From Thermoanaerobacter uzonensis DSM 18761 (GTDB lineage Bacteria; Bacillota; Thermoanaerobacteria; Thermoanaerobacterales; Thermoanaerobacteraceae): DNA of 54,545 nucleotides. The notes beneath the pieces are model-generated. The model searched no databases. It was given only the letters and a program-made list of their open reading frames with translations, and was not told the DNA's origin. Positions within the stretch are counted from its first letter, which is position 1; each line of letters starts with the position of its first letter. The translations under genes and the position numbers were made by a program. Location: the NCBI RefSeq assembly GCF_900129115.1, contig NZ_FQUR01000012.1, positions 42,724 through 97,268 of the forward strand. The letters run 5' to 3'. This document shows, piece after piece, positions 44,589 through 53,889 of this stretch.

Positions 44589-46763
44589 TTAAGACATTTC
44601 ATCAATAACAAAATGTATTAACATAGGTCCTACAAACACCATCATTGTTGCTGCCGATACAATTCCTGAATCATTAAAAATTAGAGCAAGAACACTTCCT
44701 ATAATTGTCGCAACAAAACATATTCGAATGTAGGTATGTTTTTTGAAAATTTCCCTCAACACTCCAACAGGCTTGAAGAAAAGAATTAGCAAAACAACTA
44801 TAAGTGTCAACAATACTCTCGACCATATAGAATATTTTATGAGCTTATAATTCATTAAAAGCTTTCTTTCAAAAATTTGTAATAAAGATTTTATACCGTG
44901 ACTTTTTACTAAAGCAAAAGTTTGTCCTATGTGAGTTTGTTGTGAAACTGGCCTTAAAGAATCCAAGTAAAACAAGCCCAAAAGCATTAAAACTATCCCT
45001 ATCCCAATATACAATAGATTTCTTATGCTAATTTTTTTATCAGATAAAAGTAACAATGCCACAGCAAAAGCTCCAAAGGCTGTTATCGATCCTCCAACAT
45101 TTGTACCTATACCTGGAGCTGCAATAAAGTAGAATACCAGTGCATATATTATTGTAGTTATAGCTAAAAGCAGCTTTTTATTTGAAAAAAACTCAAAAGC
45201 CAATGTAGTAAAACATAAGACGGCTCCAATCAATACCCCCATATACTCGTTTCCTATGCCATAAAAACGGGCACCTCCGATGATGTCATAGCTTAAAAAA
45301 GAATTTTTTAGCAAATATTGCCCTGTCACAAGGTCAATTAGCAAAACAAGGGAAGTAATTAAACCTATTATAGCATAGAAATAATAACCATAAGGGTTAA
45401 TTTCATGAATCGCTATAATCGCCACTGCCGTCAAAAATAATATTCCCACAATGCTATTTGATAGACTGGTATAATTAAACAAAGGCAATAGCAAAAAAGT
45501 CAAAGGAATAGTAGAAACGAAAAACAATAATGGTTTTAAATAGACCGCATACTTTTTCAAAACCAGCAAAACTAATAAAGTAAAAATTAAAATTATTATC
45601 TCTAAAACCACATAAGTCTTTAAAAAAATAGGCCTATAAGTGTAATTAAAAACTAGTTTATGACTTTCGGCTAATAATTTGTCTACATTTCCTTTATAAC
45701 CAGAATTATAAAGAGGATGTCCCGTCAAAAAAGTTGGTATAGGAATGTCAAAATACTGTAAAATTGTTGGCATTAAATCTGTATTTGTGACAATCCCCTC
45801 TCTTTTTGTTGTCTCTGAAGTAACATAGCCTTTAGTAAAACCTGGGCCAAAAAGTATTATGGGAGTTAAGTAACTTTTTTCCCCCATATCTTTAGATGGA
45901 GGAAGTGGAGTTAAGACAATATATAAGGTGTTTGTACCACCTTCTTTTATGATTTTACCAATAAATTCATCTGCTTCGTATAAAGCCCTTTTTTTGTTTC
46001 TCTCATTAATTTTATCCATCGCATAATTATGGTAATCATTCGCTCTTATCGTATCTCCTAACTGAAAAATCGTTAAGTCAGGTTTTCCTTTCATCTGTGT
46101 ATACTTTTGATAAAGCAAATCATAATCTGTCATAATGCCAAAAGGGCTTAAAGGGTCTCTTTTTAAAATATTATCACTCACATCACCAAAATCTACAATT
46201 CCTTTTTCATCCATTACTATAAGAGGCGCATATCTTCTTTGTTCTACATCAGTATCTTCATTGCCAAACACAGCAACAGTTTTTCCATTTTGTTTTAAAA
46301 GAGTACCTAATAAGCCAGGTACTACAATGTGATTTCGAGTCAGGTTATTTCTCTCTATTTGCGCAAAATCTAAATTTACTATATTAAATACTTGTGGCTT
46401 AATACCTGTATTTCTCTTAAAAATTATAGAAGCTTGTTCTCCATTTACTATTTCAGAAGCGTTAAAATTAAGGGAAGCTTTTTCAGAACCTACAGCTCTT
46501 GTTCCACAACCAATTGTCATATACACATTTTCAGGGGTCCTGCTTCCATCAGAATTTACCGTCATCAGTCCATATGTACCATTTTCCATGAGGTATTTTA
46601 TATTAGGAAGGTCATTTGCAACATAGTCATTCAAATTAACTCTATCTACAATAAATATAACTATTTTTCTATCTTTTATACTATTTACTTGTCCGTAAGA
46701 AACAGTGCTAAAGAGGATTAAAAAAGCTAAAACCAATCCCATTATTCTTGCTGTAAATTTCAT
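44589..46763 (-). CDS. Phosphatase/sulfatase-like ectodomain fused to a polytopic membrane domain
   Basis: 724 residues. A signal sequence or first helix (MKFTARIMGLVLAFLILFST) is followed by an extracytoplasmic domain to about residue 380 with alkaline-phosphatase-superfamily flavour: KIVIFIVDRVNLNDY, an early Asp-containing strand, TIGCGTRAVGS, and a late TNTDLMPTILQYFDIPIP. From about 385 to the end there are about ten membrane helices, including the conserved-looking GGARFYGIGNEYMGVLIG. The function is not known to me. It is first in a three-gene run with the glycosyltransferase, suggesting modification or export of an envelope glycopolymer. Confidence 0.8.
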   Translation of the reverse strand: MKFTARIMGLVLAFLILFSTVSYGQVNSIKDRKIVIFIVDRVNLNDYVANDLPNIKYLMENGTYGLMTVNSDGSRTPENVYMTIGCGTRAVGSEKASLNFNASEIVNGEQASIIFKRNTGIKPQVFNIVNLDFAQIERNNLTRNHIVVPGLLGTLLKQNGKTVAVFGNEDTDVEQRRYAPLIVMDEKGIVDFGDVSDNILKRDPLSPFGIMTDYDLLYQKYTQMKGKPDLTIFQLGDTIRANDYHNYAMDKINERNKKRALYEADEFIGKIIKEGGTNTLYIVLTPLPPSKDMGEKSYLTPIILFGPGFTKGYVTSETTKREGIVTNTDLMPTILQYFDIPIPTFLTGHPLYNSGYKGNVDKLLAESHKLVFNYTYRPIFLKTYVVLEIIILIFTLLVLLVLKKYAVYLKPLLFFVSTIPLTFLLLPLFNYTSLSNSIVGILFLTAVAIIAIHEINPYGYYFYAIIGLITSLVLLIDLVTGQYLLKNSFLSYDIIGGARFYGIGNEYMGVLIGAVLCFTTLAFEFFSNKKLLLAITTIIYALVFYFIAAPGIGTNVGGSITAFGAFAVALLLLSDKKISIRNLLYIGIGIVLMLLGLFYLDSLRPVSQQTHIGQTFALVKSHGIKSLLQIFERKLLMNYKLIKYSIWSRVLLTLIVVLLILFFKPVGVLREIFKKHTYIRICFVATIIGSVLALIFNDSGIVSAATMMVFVGPMLIHFVIDEMS

Positions 46764-46843
46764 AAAAAGCCTCCTAAATCTTTGGATAATTACAGTAATT
46801 TATTTTAACCCTTTTTTAAATTAATATCAACATCTATCGCTAT

Positions 46844-46869
46844 AAAATAAAAAGCAGTTTTCACTGCCC
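46844..46869 (-). terminator. Terminator of spoIIP
   Basis: On the minus strand GGGCAGT-GAAA-ACTGC with TTTTTATTTT after it, overlapping the spoIIP stop codon. It separates spoIIP from the envelope module. Confidence 0.85.
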
Positions 46870-48060
46870 AAAATCTTGATATTGCTTTATTACTTCACTA
46901 ATGGCTTTAGCTAGATATTTTGTAGTTGCAATCGCCTCCTCTAAAGTATTATAGTTACTTCCTAATTCTATCAGTATCGATTTTTCAAGAAGATGCTGAT
47001 TATATTCACTGTAGGGCTTTACCTGTACTCCTAAAGATAAGCCAGGATATAGCTCATTTAATTTATCACTTATTTTCTTAGCAAATTCGTAATTTTTTCT
47101 CCAATCTTCTTTCATTTCTGGTGTCCTTCTAGAGCCTATTATGAAAGAAACTTTTGCTACTTTTTCTCCATTTATATCCATCACATATCTTTTTCTAAAA
47201 TCTTGGTTTGGCAAATTGCTCAAAACAGGAATAGTTTCTACCCCTGGTTTCATAACAGCACCATAGCCATCTCTATGCAAGTCAATCGCTGCTTTAATAG
47301 AAGGATACTCTTTTAAAATTTTACTGACCGTTGCAAAAGAGTTTACATAGGATTTGTCATAGTTGTAATCATGGATAGTTTTATCGTGCAATACAGAAAT
47401 TCCTTCTTTTTTAAAATATTCCGCAAGATAATCCCCTACTTTTGCGACAGTATAATTTAAATCATCTGTCCTATCATAGCCATACGTTGCTATGTATTTG
47501 TTTTTCTCTGTAGCAGCATAAGCTTCCATAGTATGAGTATGATATATCAAAAGATAGGGTTTATTATTATCTATATTTTTTAAAGCTGGTTTTTCTTCTT
47601 CTCCTTGTGTCTGAGACGTGTTTTTGTCACTTCGTGCATTAGTATCAAGTGAATTCCCATTGTCATTAGAAGAGGGATTTGTTTGGACATTGTTATGTAT
47701 ATCACTGGCACTTACTTTTTTTAAATCTACCTGTGCTAAAATTGGAAGCTGAAATTTCAATATATTAATGGGGTCCTTAATTTTAGCATTTAGCAAAGAA
47801 GAAAAGGTTAAATCTTTTCCTATATACCCTTGAGAAGAAAAAGCTACTTCTATTATCGGCAGGCTATAATTTATTGAAGTTACAAATAAACTCTCTAATT
47901 TATCATACTCCTCTGAAAAAGAATCACCAATTACCTGTTTATATTCACCCTTATAAGGTTGGGTCATCCAATTATAAAGAAAGACGTTTATCAATAACAA
48001 AATCAGAAACATTATTCTTCGTATCTTTGAAAAGCTATAATATCTATACAAAAGAAGCAC
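46861..48060 (-). CDS. spoIIP: Stage II sporulation protein P
   Basis: Cell-wall hydrolase of the DMP engulfment complex (with SpoIID and SpoIIM); cleaves peptidoglycan amide and peptide bonds. About 399 residues: an N-terminal membrane anchor (RIMFLILLLINVFLYNW), a low-complexity Asn/Ser/Asp/Gln linker (about 120-160), then the catalytic domain with LLIYHTHTMEAYA, AAIDLHRDGYG and SILIELGSNYNT, which supply zinc-binding His and Glu. The first possible start is GTG 48060, but GAGAGGTG precedes TTG 48051 at better spacing. The leader can fold over this site. It follows gpr, as in many spore formers. Confidence 0.95.
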   Translation of the reverse strand: MLLLYRYYSFSKIRRIMFLILLLINVFLYNWMTQPYKGEYKQVIGDSFSEEYDKLESLFVTSINYSLPIIEVAFSSQGYIGKDLTFSSLLNAKIKDPINILKFQLPILAQVDLKKVSASDIHNNVQTNPSSNDNGNSLDTNARSDKNTSQTQGEEEKPALKNIDNNKPYLLIYHTHTMEAYAATEKNKYIATYGYDRTDDLNYTVAKVGDYLAEYFKKEGISVLHDKTIHDYNYDKSYVNSFATVSKILKEYPSIKAAIDLHRDGYGAVMKPGVETIPVLSNLPNQDFRKRYVMDINGEKVAKVSFIIGSRRTPEMKEDWRKNYEFAKKISDKLNELYPGLSLGVQVKPYSEYNQHLLEKSILIELGSNYNTLEEAIATTKYLAKAISEVIKQYQDFGQ

Positions 48061-48107
48061 CTCTCTTTAGTTTTTATATTTTATAAATATTCCATCAAGA
48101 GGTGCTT
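48055..48107 (-). promoter_or_regulatory. Hairpin covering the spoIIP ribosome binding site / possible gpr terminator
   Basis: AAGCACCTCT (48055-48064 on the plus strand) is perfectly complementary to AGAGGTGCTT (48098-48107). On the minus-strand transcript the distal arm includes the spoIIP Shine-Dalgarno GAGGTG and the first start codon. CTTTTG follows, so it could also act as a weak gpr terminator. Confidence 0.6.
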
Positions 48108-48120
48108 TATTACTTTATGT

Positions 48121-49086
48121 TTAATGAAGCAATTGATTCATTTCCCTTTCTGTAAGCCCAGGTTGCAGTGCAAGATTTATCCCTCTGGAAATAATTGAAG
48201 CTATATTTTTTACCAATAAATCTATTTCTTTAGGAGTGACTACAAGATTATGTACATAAGGTGTTAAAACTTCTTGAATGAGACTATATTTCTCTTGTTG
48301 ACTCATATTCTTAAGTACTTCATAAAAAGGGCTTTCTTCTTTGGTCTGTTTTAGTAACTCTTCTGTTAAATATTCAATGGTGTCGTTAGCAATTGTGACC
48401 GCATCTACTACTGTAGGAACTCCTATGGCTATTACAGGTATTCCTAGGCTTTGCTCAGTAATGGAAAGCCTTCTATTACCTATTCCAGACCCTGGGCTTA
48501 TACCTGTATTTGAAATTTGAATAGTAGTAGATAATCTCTCTAATCTTCTCGAAGCCAAAGCGTCAATTGTAATTATTAAGTCAGGTTTTATTCTGTCAAC
48601 TACACCTTTTAAAATTTCAGCCGTTTCTATTCCGGTAATCCCTAAAACTCCGGGAGAAATTGCGCTGACAGACCGAATTTCATCACCAAATTGTTGAGGT
48701 GCGTATTCCTTTAAATGCCTTGTCACTACAATATTTGAAACTACGCGAGGTCCCAGCGCATCAGGAGTTACATTCCAATTGCCCAACCCTACTACTAAAA
48801 CTTGTGTATTTTCCGTCAAATTAGCTATTTCTTTAATTATATCTGCTAAAACTTTCGCAACTTCTTCTTCTAAATCTAAATCCCTTTCAATGAGGCCGGG
48901 GGCTTCAATAGTTATATAGTCCCCCACTGGCTTCCCCATTGCTTTTTCTCCTTCTTCATTTAAAATTTTGACCTTTGTCACCTTTATACCCTCTAAGTGT
49001 TTCTCATCCACCCTTACTCCTGGAATCTCTCTCCCTTTGTATAATTCTCTCGCTTCTACTGCCAGGTCTGTCCTTATACTGTACAT
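48121..49086 (-). CDS. gpr: Germination protease GPR
   Basis: Made as a zymogen in the forespore; degrades small acid-soluble proteins at germination. The 321-residue protein begins with YSIRTDLAVEARELY and contains LVVGLGNWNVTPDALGPRVV, ISPGVLGITGIETAEI and ITIDALASRRLERLSTTIQI, in which the catalytic Asp residues of this aspartic-like protease lie. The N-terminal stretch is cut on activation. ATG follows GAGGTGATGTAA. Its neighbours spoIIP, rpsT and holA are the usual ones. Confidence 0.97.
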   Translation of the reverse strand: MYSIRTDLAVEARELYKGREIPGVRVDEKHLEGIKVTKVKILNEEGEKAMGKPVGDYITIEAPGLIERDLDLEEEVAKVLADIIKEIANLTENTQVLVVGLGNWNVTPDALGPRVVSNIVVTRHLKEYAPQQFGDEIRSVSAISPGVLGITGIETAEILKGVVDRIKPDLIITIDALASRRLERLSTTIQISNTGISPGSGIGNRRLSITEQSLGIPVIAIGVPTVVDAVTIANDTIEYLTEELLKQTKEESPFYEVLKNMSQQEKYSLIQEVLTPYVHNLVVTPKEIDLLVKNIASIISRGINLALQPGLTEREMNQLLH

Positions 49087-49091
49087 TTACA

Positions 49092-49418
49092 TCACCTCAA
49101 CTCTGTCGGTACAAAAGCATCAACCAGTCCTATCACAAAAGCTGCAATTAATGAACCAACTATTGTTGCATGAATGGTAGGAACAATAAACTGAGAAACG
49201 TATATGACTATCGCCGCAACAATAAATCCTACAAAACCACGGCTTCTTGGTGAAATATCTTTTCCCAATATTAATTCTACAATATAACCTAACAAAGCTA
49301 TTACCACCGCCGAAATAAGAGCTCCCCAAAAACCTGCAACGCTAAAGCCAGGTACAAGATATCCCACCACCAATAGCACAATAGCTGATACAATAAAACG
49401 TATAATGGTTTGTAGCAT
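49092..49418 (-). CDS. Phage-holin-family-4-like small membrane protein
   Basis: 108 residues with four hydrophobic helices (FIVSAIVLLVVGYLVPG, ALISAVVIALLGYIVEL, FVGFIVAAIVIYVSQFI, IVGSLIAAFVIGLVDAF) and only a short loop with charged residues (GKDISPRSRG). This resembles the bacterial family labelled 4-TMS holin superfamily IV, whose role in non-phage settings is unknown. ATG 49418 is chosen because of GAGGAGGTGATTTG directly before it. Five bases upstream of gpr in the same direction, so it is likely co-transcribed and may be sporulation related. Confidence 0.8.
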   Translation of the reverse strand: MLQTIIRFIVSAIVLLVVGYLVPGFSVAGFWGALISAVVIALLGYIVELILGKDISPRSRGFVGFIVAAIVIYVSQFIVPTIHATIVGSLIAAFVIGLVDAFVPTELR

Positions 49419-49495
49419 CAAATCACCTCCTCTAATTATGATAAACAAATTGACAAATTTTATACCTCTGTGATAAAGTAGAAATGTATTAATCC

Positions 49496-49524
49496 TTGAA
49501 AAACTATTTCTTTCGTGGTAAAAT
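49496..49524 (+). promoter_or_regulatory. Sigma-A promoter of rpsT
   Basis: TTGAAA (49496-49501), 17-base spacer, TAAAAT (49519-49524). A second candidate (TTGACA near 49450 with TAAAGT 18 bases on) lies upstream. Confidence 0.7.
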
Positions 49525-49550
49525 TAAATTCGATTGAGGAGGTGAAGCTT

Positions 49551-49835
49551 TTGGCAAACACAAAATCTGCAAAAAAGAGAATATCTGTTATCGCAAAAAG
49601 AACTTTGCGTAATAAAATGATAAAATCAAGAGTCAAAACATTTATTTCTAACTTTAATAAAAGTTTAGCAACAGGAGATATAGAAGCAATAAAAGAAAAA
49701 TTAAGACTTGCCGTCAAAGAATTGGACAAAGCTGCTACAAAAGGAGTTCTTCACAAAAACACAGTGGCAAGAAAAAAATCCAGACTTTACGCAAAATTTA
49801 ACGCGCTTTTAAAATCAGCAGCAAGTAATGAATAA
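49551..49835 (+). CDS. rpsT: 30S ribosomal protein S20
   Basis: 94 residues, basic, helical: ANTKSAKKRISVIAKRTLRN near the N-terminus and KGVLHKNTVARKKSRLYAKF near the C-terminus are the S20 signature. The start is TTG 49551, with the excellent GAGGAGGTGAAGCTT before it; an earlier ATG (49515) lies within the promoter. The gene is alone on the plus strand between the holin-like gene and holA and ends at a strong terminator. Confidence 0.97.
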   Translation: MANTKSAKKRISVIAKRTLRNKMIKSRVKTFISNFNKSLATGDIEAIKEKLRLAVKELDKAATKGVLHKNTVARKKSRLYAKFNALLKSAASNE

Positions 49836-49860
49836 AGCGTACCTTAAAAGTACGCTTTTT
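49834..49860. terminator. Bidirectional terminator between rpsT and holA
   Basis: AAAGCGTAC pairs with GTACGCTTT, with T-rich sequence following on the plus strand and A/T tracts on the other side. It serves both convergent genes. Confidence 0.88.
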
Positions 49861-50878
49861 ATCGTTTGCACAATTTTTTTACAAGGTCCTCCAATGCCAA
49901 ACTGCTATCCGCCCCTGATTTCAAGGCAATATCACACTTTAAACACTCTTTATATGCCTTTTCTAAATCCTCTTTTTTAAAAAGTTTACTCTGTCTTGTT
50001 AGTTCTTCTACTACAAAATATGGTACTCCTAAAGAAGATGCAATAGTCTTTTTATCAACAAATTTACCTTCAAAGCTTTTTATCTTAGCTATTAACCTCA
50101 TTTGTCTTATAATCATTGACAATATAATAAGAGGTACTTCTCCTTTTTCTAAAAGGGCGTATAAAACTTTATAAGCCTCTTTTTCTCTTTTTCTTCCTAT
50201 AGCACTGACAAGATTAAAAATGTTTTGTTGCAGGTTTATAGTAAGGACTTCTCTTATTTTTTCCATTTCTATTTCTTCACTGTCAGAATAGGAAACTAAT
50301 TTATGTATTTCATTTACAATTGCGTATAAATCCGTTCCAACGCTCTTCACAATATATTCCACATCAGATTTTTTTACTTTTTTGCCACTCTTTTTTAAAA
50401 AATAGCCGGCGTAATTTACTGCCTCTTCAAAAGAAAGTCTTTGAAAATAAACTATTTTACCTATTTTTTCTATAAACTTATAAAGCTTTTTCCTTAAATC
50501 TATTTTTTCTCCTCCTATAATTACTAGTACAATGCTGCTTTGAGGAGAAGTAACTTTTTCTTCTAGATAGTTCGTAAGTCTTTTTAACTCTTTATCCCCT
50601 AGCTTAGAAAGCTGTTCCTCTTCATTTTTTACTACTACTAATTTGTAATCACAAAATAAAGGTAATGTCTCACAATTTTCGATAATAGCTTCCATACATT
50701 CTTCTGGACTATCTTTTTCAATAACCACATAGTTCATATCCATAGTCTCAGGCATTAATATTTTTGCTTTTATCCTTTTTAAAGCATCTAACAATAAAAA
50801 CCTCTCTTCTCCATAAAAAAGATATACATTGTCAATCTTATCTTTTTTTAAACTCTCCACTAACTCTTTATAATTCAT
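49859..50878 (-). CDS. holA: DNA polymerase III subunit delta
   Basis: Clamp-loader subunit that opens the beta clamp. The 339-residue protein has DNVYLFYGEERFLLLDALKRIK at the N-terminus and the three-domain helical layout, with QNIFNLVSAIGRKREKEAYKVL and IRQMRLIAKIK in the C-terminal collar. Four bases downstream of comEC; the holA-rpsT-gpr order is conserved in Firmicutes. Confidence 0.95.
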   Translation of the reverse strand: MNYKELVESLKKDKIDNVYLFYGEERFLLLDALKRIKAKILMPETMDMNYVVIEKDSPEECMEAIIENCETLPLFCDYKLVVVKNEEEQLSKLGDKELKRLTNYLEEKVTSPQSSIVLVIIGGEKIDLRKKLYKFIEKIGKIVYFQRLSFEEAVNYAGYFLKKSGKKVKKSDVEYIVKSVGTDLYAIVNEIHKLVSYSDSEEIEMEKIREVLTINLQQNIFNLVSAIGRKREKEAYKVLYALLEKGEVPLIILSMIIRQMRLIAKIKSFEGKFVDKKTIASSLGVPYFVVEELTRQSKLFKKEDLEKAYKECLKCDIALKSGADSSLALEDLVKKLCKR

Positions 50879-50882
50879 TATT

Positions 50883-53156
50883 TCACTCCTTGAGAAAAGT
50901 AGTTATATAAGCCCTTTCTCCATTTGTTTTTACGATAATTGCTCCATTTTTATCCGTCCTATATACCTTCGTCTTCTCTTGAAGATATTTTAGCACTCTC
51001 TCATCAGGTAGTCCATAACTGTTTTTACCTACTTGGACAATACATACTTTCGGATTGGCTTTCTTAATGAATTCTTGTGTAGAAGAAGTATTTGACCCGT
51101 GGTGAGCCACCTTTAAAATATCAGTCTTTATGTCTAAATTTTTTAAAATCTCTTCCGCCGGCTTTTCTATATCACCTGTAAATAAAAATTCCATATCTTT
51201 ATACTTCATTTTAAAAACAAGGCCATTGTTATTTATGGGATTTTCTTCTATTAAATTTTGAGGGTCAGGGTGCAAAACATATATTTCAACACCATCTACT
51301 TTGACTTTATCACCCTTTTTTAAAAACACAATAGGAATGTTTTTTGATTTTGCAATTTCCATCAATCCTTTGAAATTACCATCAGTAACTTTTTGCATCC
51401 CTATAAAGATTTTGTCAACTGTCATTTGCTGCAAAATACTAAGTATCCCGCCTACATGGTCGATATCAGTATGAGATATAAATACTCCATCAAGCTTCAT
51501 AACCCCTTTGTAATACAAAAATGGAAGTACTAGATCTTCTCCAACATCAAAAGAAGAAGTCGCAAATAAGGGTCTGCCTCCCCCATCTATTAAAAAAGTT
51601 TTGCCGTGGGGTGTTTTCACAAAAGTACCATCCCCTTGTCCTACATCCAGGAAAGTCACTTCTAAATCTCTAGGCAATAAATAATTATAAGAGAAGAGAG
51701 CTATAATAAAAGTCAAGGCAATTGCAATAGAAACCTTTTTAATTTTTTTATCAAAACTGCTAAGTAGGACTGTTAAAATTCCATAATACAAAACAATCAC
51801 ATACAAAGGCGGAACAATAGTATTTATACTGGCATAAGGCAAACTGTCAAATAATTTCGTTATGTACAAAATAGTTTCTACAACAGGTATGTTTATATAA
51901 TTTATAAAATAGGACAATGGGGGTAAAATCAGTCCTATCATCGCCGATAAAAATCCCAACACAACTGCTACATCTGCTAATGGCACTATTACAATATTGG
52001 ACAAAAGCGAAATTATGGATATATAATGAAAATAATACATAGTAAAGGGTATTGTTCCAATTTGAGCAGAAAGAGTTAATGCGACCAAATCTCGTATTTT
52101 GGGGGTTAGAGTTGATAATTTTTCTCGTATCGGCCTATAAAAATACAAAATGGCTAAAGTAGCAACAAATGAAAGTTGAAAACCTACATCCCACAACATT
52201 AAAGGATTAAATATTAATATCATAAAAGCAGCAAAAGACAGAGAATTTATAGAATTATGTTTTTTGCCATAATTAGTACCAATTACAGCGATAGAAGCCA
52301 TAAGAGCTGCCCTTATAACTGGCGGATTTGCTCCTGTTAAAATTGCGTAAGAGGTCAATGCAGTTAGAAGAATAGGGATTTTGTATCTTCTAATGTTAAG
52401 GATACTTAACAAATAAAGTATAAAACCCGTAATAATTGCCACATGTAATCCTGATACGGAAATAATATGTGAAATTCCGGTTGACCTAAATTGTTTCAAA
52501 GTCTCATCGTCAAGAAAATTATCTCCTAAAAAAATCGATATAACAAACTTAGCATCTTTTTCTGGCATTGAATTTATATAATTAACTTCTATTTTTTGCT
52601 TTGCAGCATATACAACCCTTTCAATAAAATTTAAATTACCTTTGCCTATAATATCAACGGCATACCCCTCTACTCTCATGACTGCATAAATTCCTTTTTT
52701 CTTTAAAAAGAGCTTGTAGTCAAAACCTCCTGGATTTGTAGCTTTTTGGGGAATTGAAATTATCCCTCTTATACTTACAATATCTCCTTCAGAAGGATAT
52801 TTACCACTATATTGAGTAACCAATACTTTAGGCAAATTAGTCGGTTTAACTATGTATTTAGCATATCCCTCATATTCTTTTATCTCATACACCTTGCCAT
52901 TTATAGTTATAAATTTATCTTCAAACTTTAGATAAGGATTGGGAGAATTAAGAACATTACCACTTAAAATTGCACCTACAAAAATAAAAAAAATTAAGAG
53001 AAGTAAACTGACATTTTTATTTTTCAAATACCACCACAAGGAAATAGCTACTGAAATTGCTAATAAAATCAAAAAAGCAAAAGAATGAAAAACATATCTT
53101 CCAATTATTATTCCTAACGAAAGAGCTACAGTAAGATATAAAAATGGAAATTCCAT
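50883..53156 (-). CDS. comEC: DNA internalization competence protein ComEC/Rec2
   Basis: 757 residues. N-terminal membrane helices, an extracytoplasmic OB/DUF4131 region (about 70-190), the polytopic channel domain with SGLHVAIITGF and GANPPVIRAALMASI, and a C-terminal metallo-beta-lactamase domain (about 495-757: TFLDVGQGDGTFV, SHTDIDHVGG, FTGDIE, KVAHHGSNTS). The MBL part probably degrades the non-transported DNA strand. comEA is not adjacent in this window. It is one base downstream of the MBL-fold gene and four bases upstream of holA, so the three form an operon. Confidence 0.95.
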   Translation of the reverse strand: MEFPFLYLTVALSLGIIIGRYVFHSFAFLILLAISVAISLWWYLKNKNVSLLLLIFFIFVGAILSGNVLNSPNPYLKFEDKFITINGKVYEIKEYEGYAKYIVKPTNLPKVLVTQYSGKYPSEGDIVSIRGIISIPQKATNPGGFDYKLFLKKKGIYAVMRVEGYAVDIIGKGNLNFIERVVYAAKQKIEVNYINSMPEKDAKFVISIFLGDNFLDDETLKQFRSTGISHIISVSGLHVAIITGFILYLLSILNIRRYKIPILLTALTSYAILTGANPPVIRAALMASIAVIGTNYGKKHNSINSLSFAAFMILIFNPLMLWDVGFQLSFVATLAILYFYRPIREKLSTLTPKIRDLVALTLSAQIGTIPFTMYYFHYISIISLLSNIVIVPLADVAVVLGFLSAMIGLILPPLSYFINYINIPVVETILYITKLFDSLPYASINTIVPPLYVIVLYYGILTVLLSSFDKKIKKVSIAIALTFIIALFSYNYLLPRDLEVTFLDVGQGDGTFVKTPHGKTFLIDGGGRPLFATSSFDVGEDLVLPFLYYKGVMKLDGVFISHTDIDHVGGILSILQQMTVDKIFIGMQKVTDGNFKGLMEIAKSKNIPIVFLKKGDKVKVDGVEIYVLHPDPQNLIEENPINNNGLVFKMKYKDMEFLFTGDIEKPAEEILKNLDIKTDILKVAHHGSNTSSTQEFIKKANPKVCIVQVGKNSYGLPDERVLKYLQEKTKVYRTDKNGAIIVKTNGERAYITTFLKE

Positions 53157-53157
53157 T

Positions 53158-53883
53158 TTATATCACATAAACTTCAAAATCTTTTGCAATTTCTGTATTC
53201 TCAAAGACCTTAATTGCTTCATCGTAATAATCCTTGATAGAAATAAGCGGTGACAAATGGGTTAAAACTAATCTTTGACACTCAGCTTTCTTAGCAATTT
53301 CAGCCGCTTGTGTAGCAGTCAAATGAGGTCCTTGCATTCCTGTCAAGAAATTTCCATCACATAGGAATAAATCAGCTTTATTTGCAAAAGATATTAAATC
53401 CTCATTATAAGTGGTATCACCACTATATACAAAGGTTTTCTCACCCTTTTTCATCTTCACAGCATAAGTCTCTACAGGATGCGTCATCTTTTTAAAAGAA
53501 ATATCTATACCTTCTAAATTTAATATAGTTTCTTCATTTACAATGTGTAAATTAAAAACATCTTTAAACTTAAAATCTTCAAAAACATTTTCTGGTGTTT
53601 GTGGACAATATACCTTTACAGGTTCAGTTATCATGCCTCTTGACTTCATAATATCAAGAGCATATCTTAAAACCATCATATCTGCCACATGGTCAGAGTG
53701 CAAATGAGACAAAACTATGTATTTTAATTTATTCAAGTCGTAATACCTTTGGTATCTGCTTATTACTCCACTGCCACAATCAAGTAAAATATGAGTATTT
53801 TCCTCTTCTACTAAATATCCGGAAGTAGCCCCATAAGGTCCAGGAAAAGGTCCATGATATCCTAAAACTGTGACTTTCATCAT
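53158..53883 (-). CDS. MBL-fold metallohydrolase (RNase Z-like)
   Basis: 241 residues with the metallo-beta-lactamase fold. HILLDCGSG, LSHLHSDHVADMMVLRYAL (HxHxDH near 60-65), FVYSGDTTYN and LVLTHLSP hold the metal ligands. It resembles YhfI/RNase Z-type hydrolases but lacks the long exosite arm of tRNase Z, so substrate is open. ATG codons at 53883 and 53880 are adjacent. The right end of the IS605-type element lies a few bases upstream, and no strong Shine-Dalgarno sequence is seen there, so the insertion may have altered expression of this operon. Confidence 0.88.
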   Translation of the reverse strand: MMKVTVLGYHGPFPGPYGATSGYLVEEENTHILLDCGSGVISRYQRYYDLNKLKYIVLSHLHSDHVADMMVLRYALDIMKSRGMITEPVKVYCPQTPENVFEDFKFKDVFNLHIVNEETILNLEGIDISFKKMTHPVETYAVKMKKGEKTFVYSGDTTYNEDLISFANKADLFLCDGNFLTGMQGPHLTATQAAEIAKKAECQRLVLTHLSPLISIKDYYDEAIKVFENTEIAKDFEVYVI

Positions 53884-53889
53884 AAATTT

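Noticed and set aside
49092-49418. Holin-like gene as a sign of a prophage
   Set aside because: Neighbours are all core chromosomal genes (gpr, rpsT, holA) and no phage structural or lysis genes are present.
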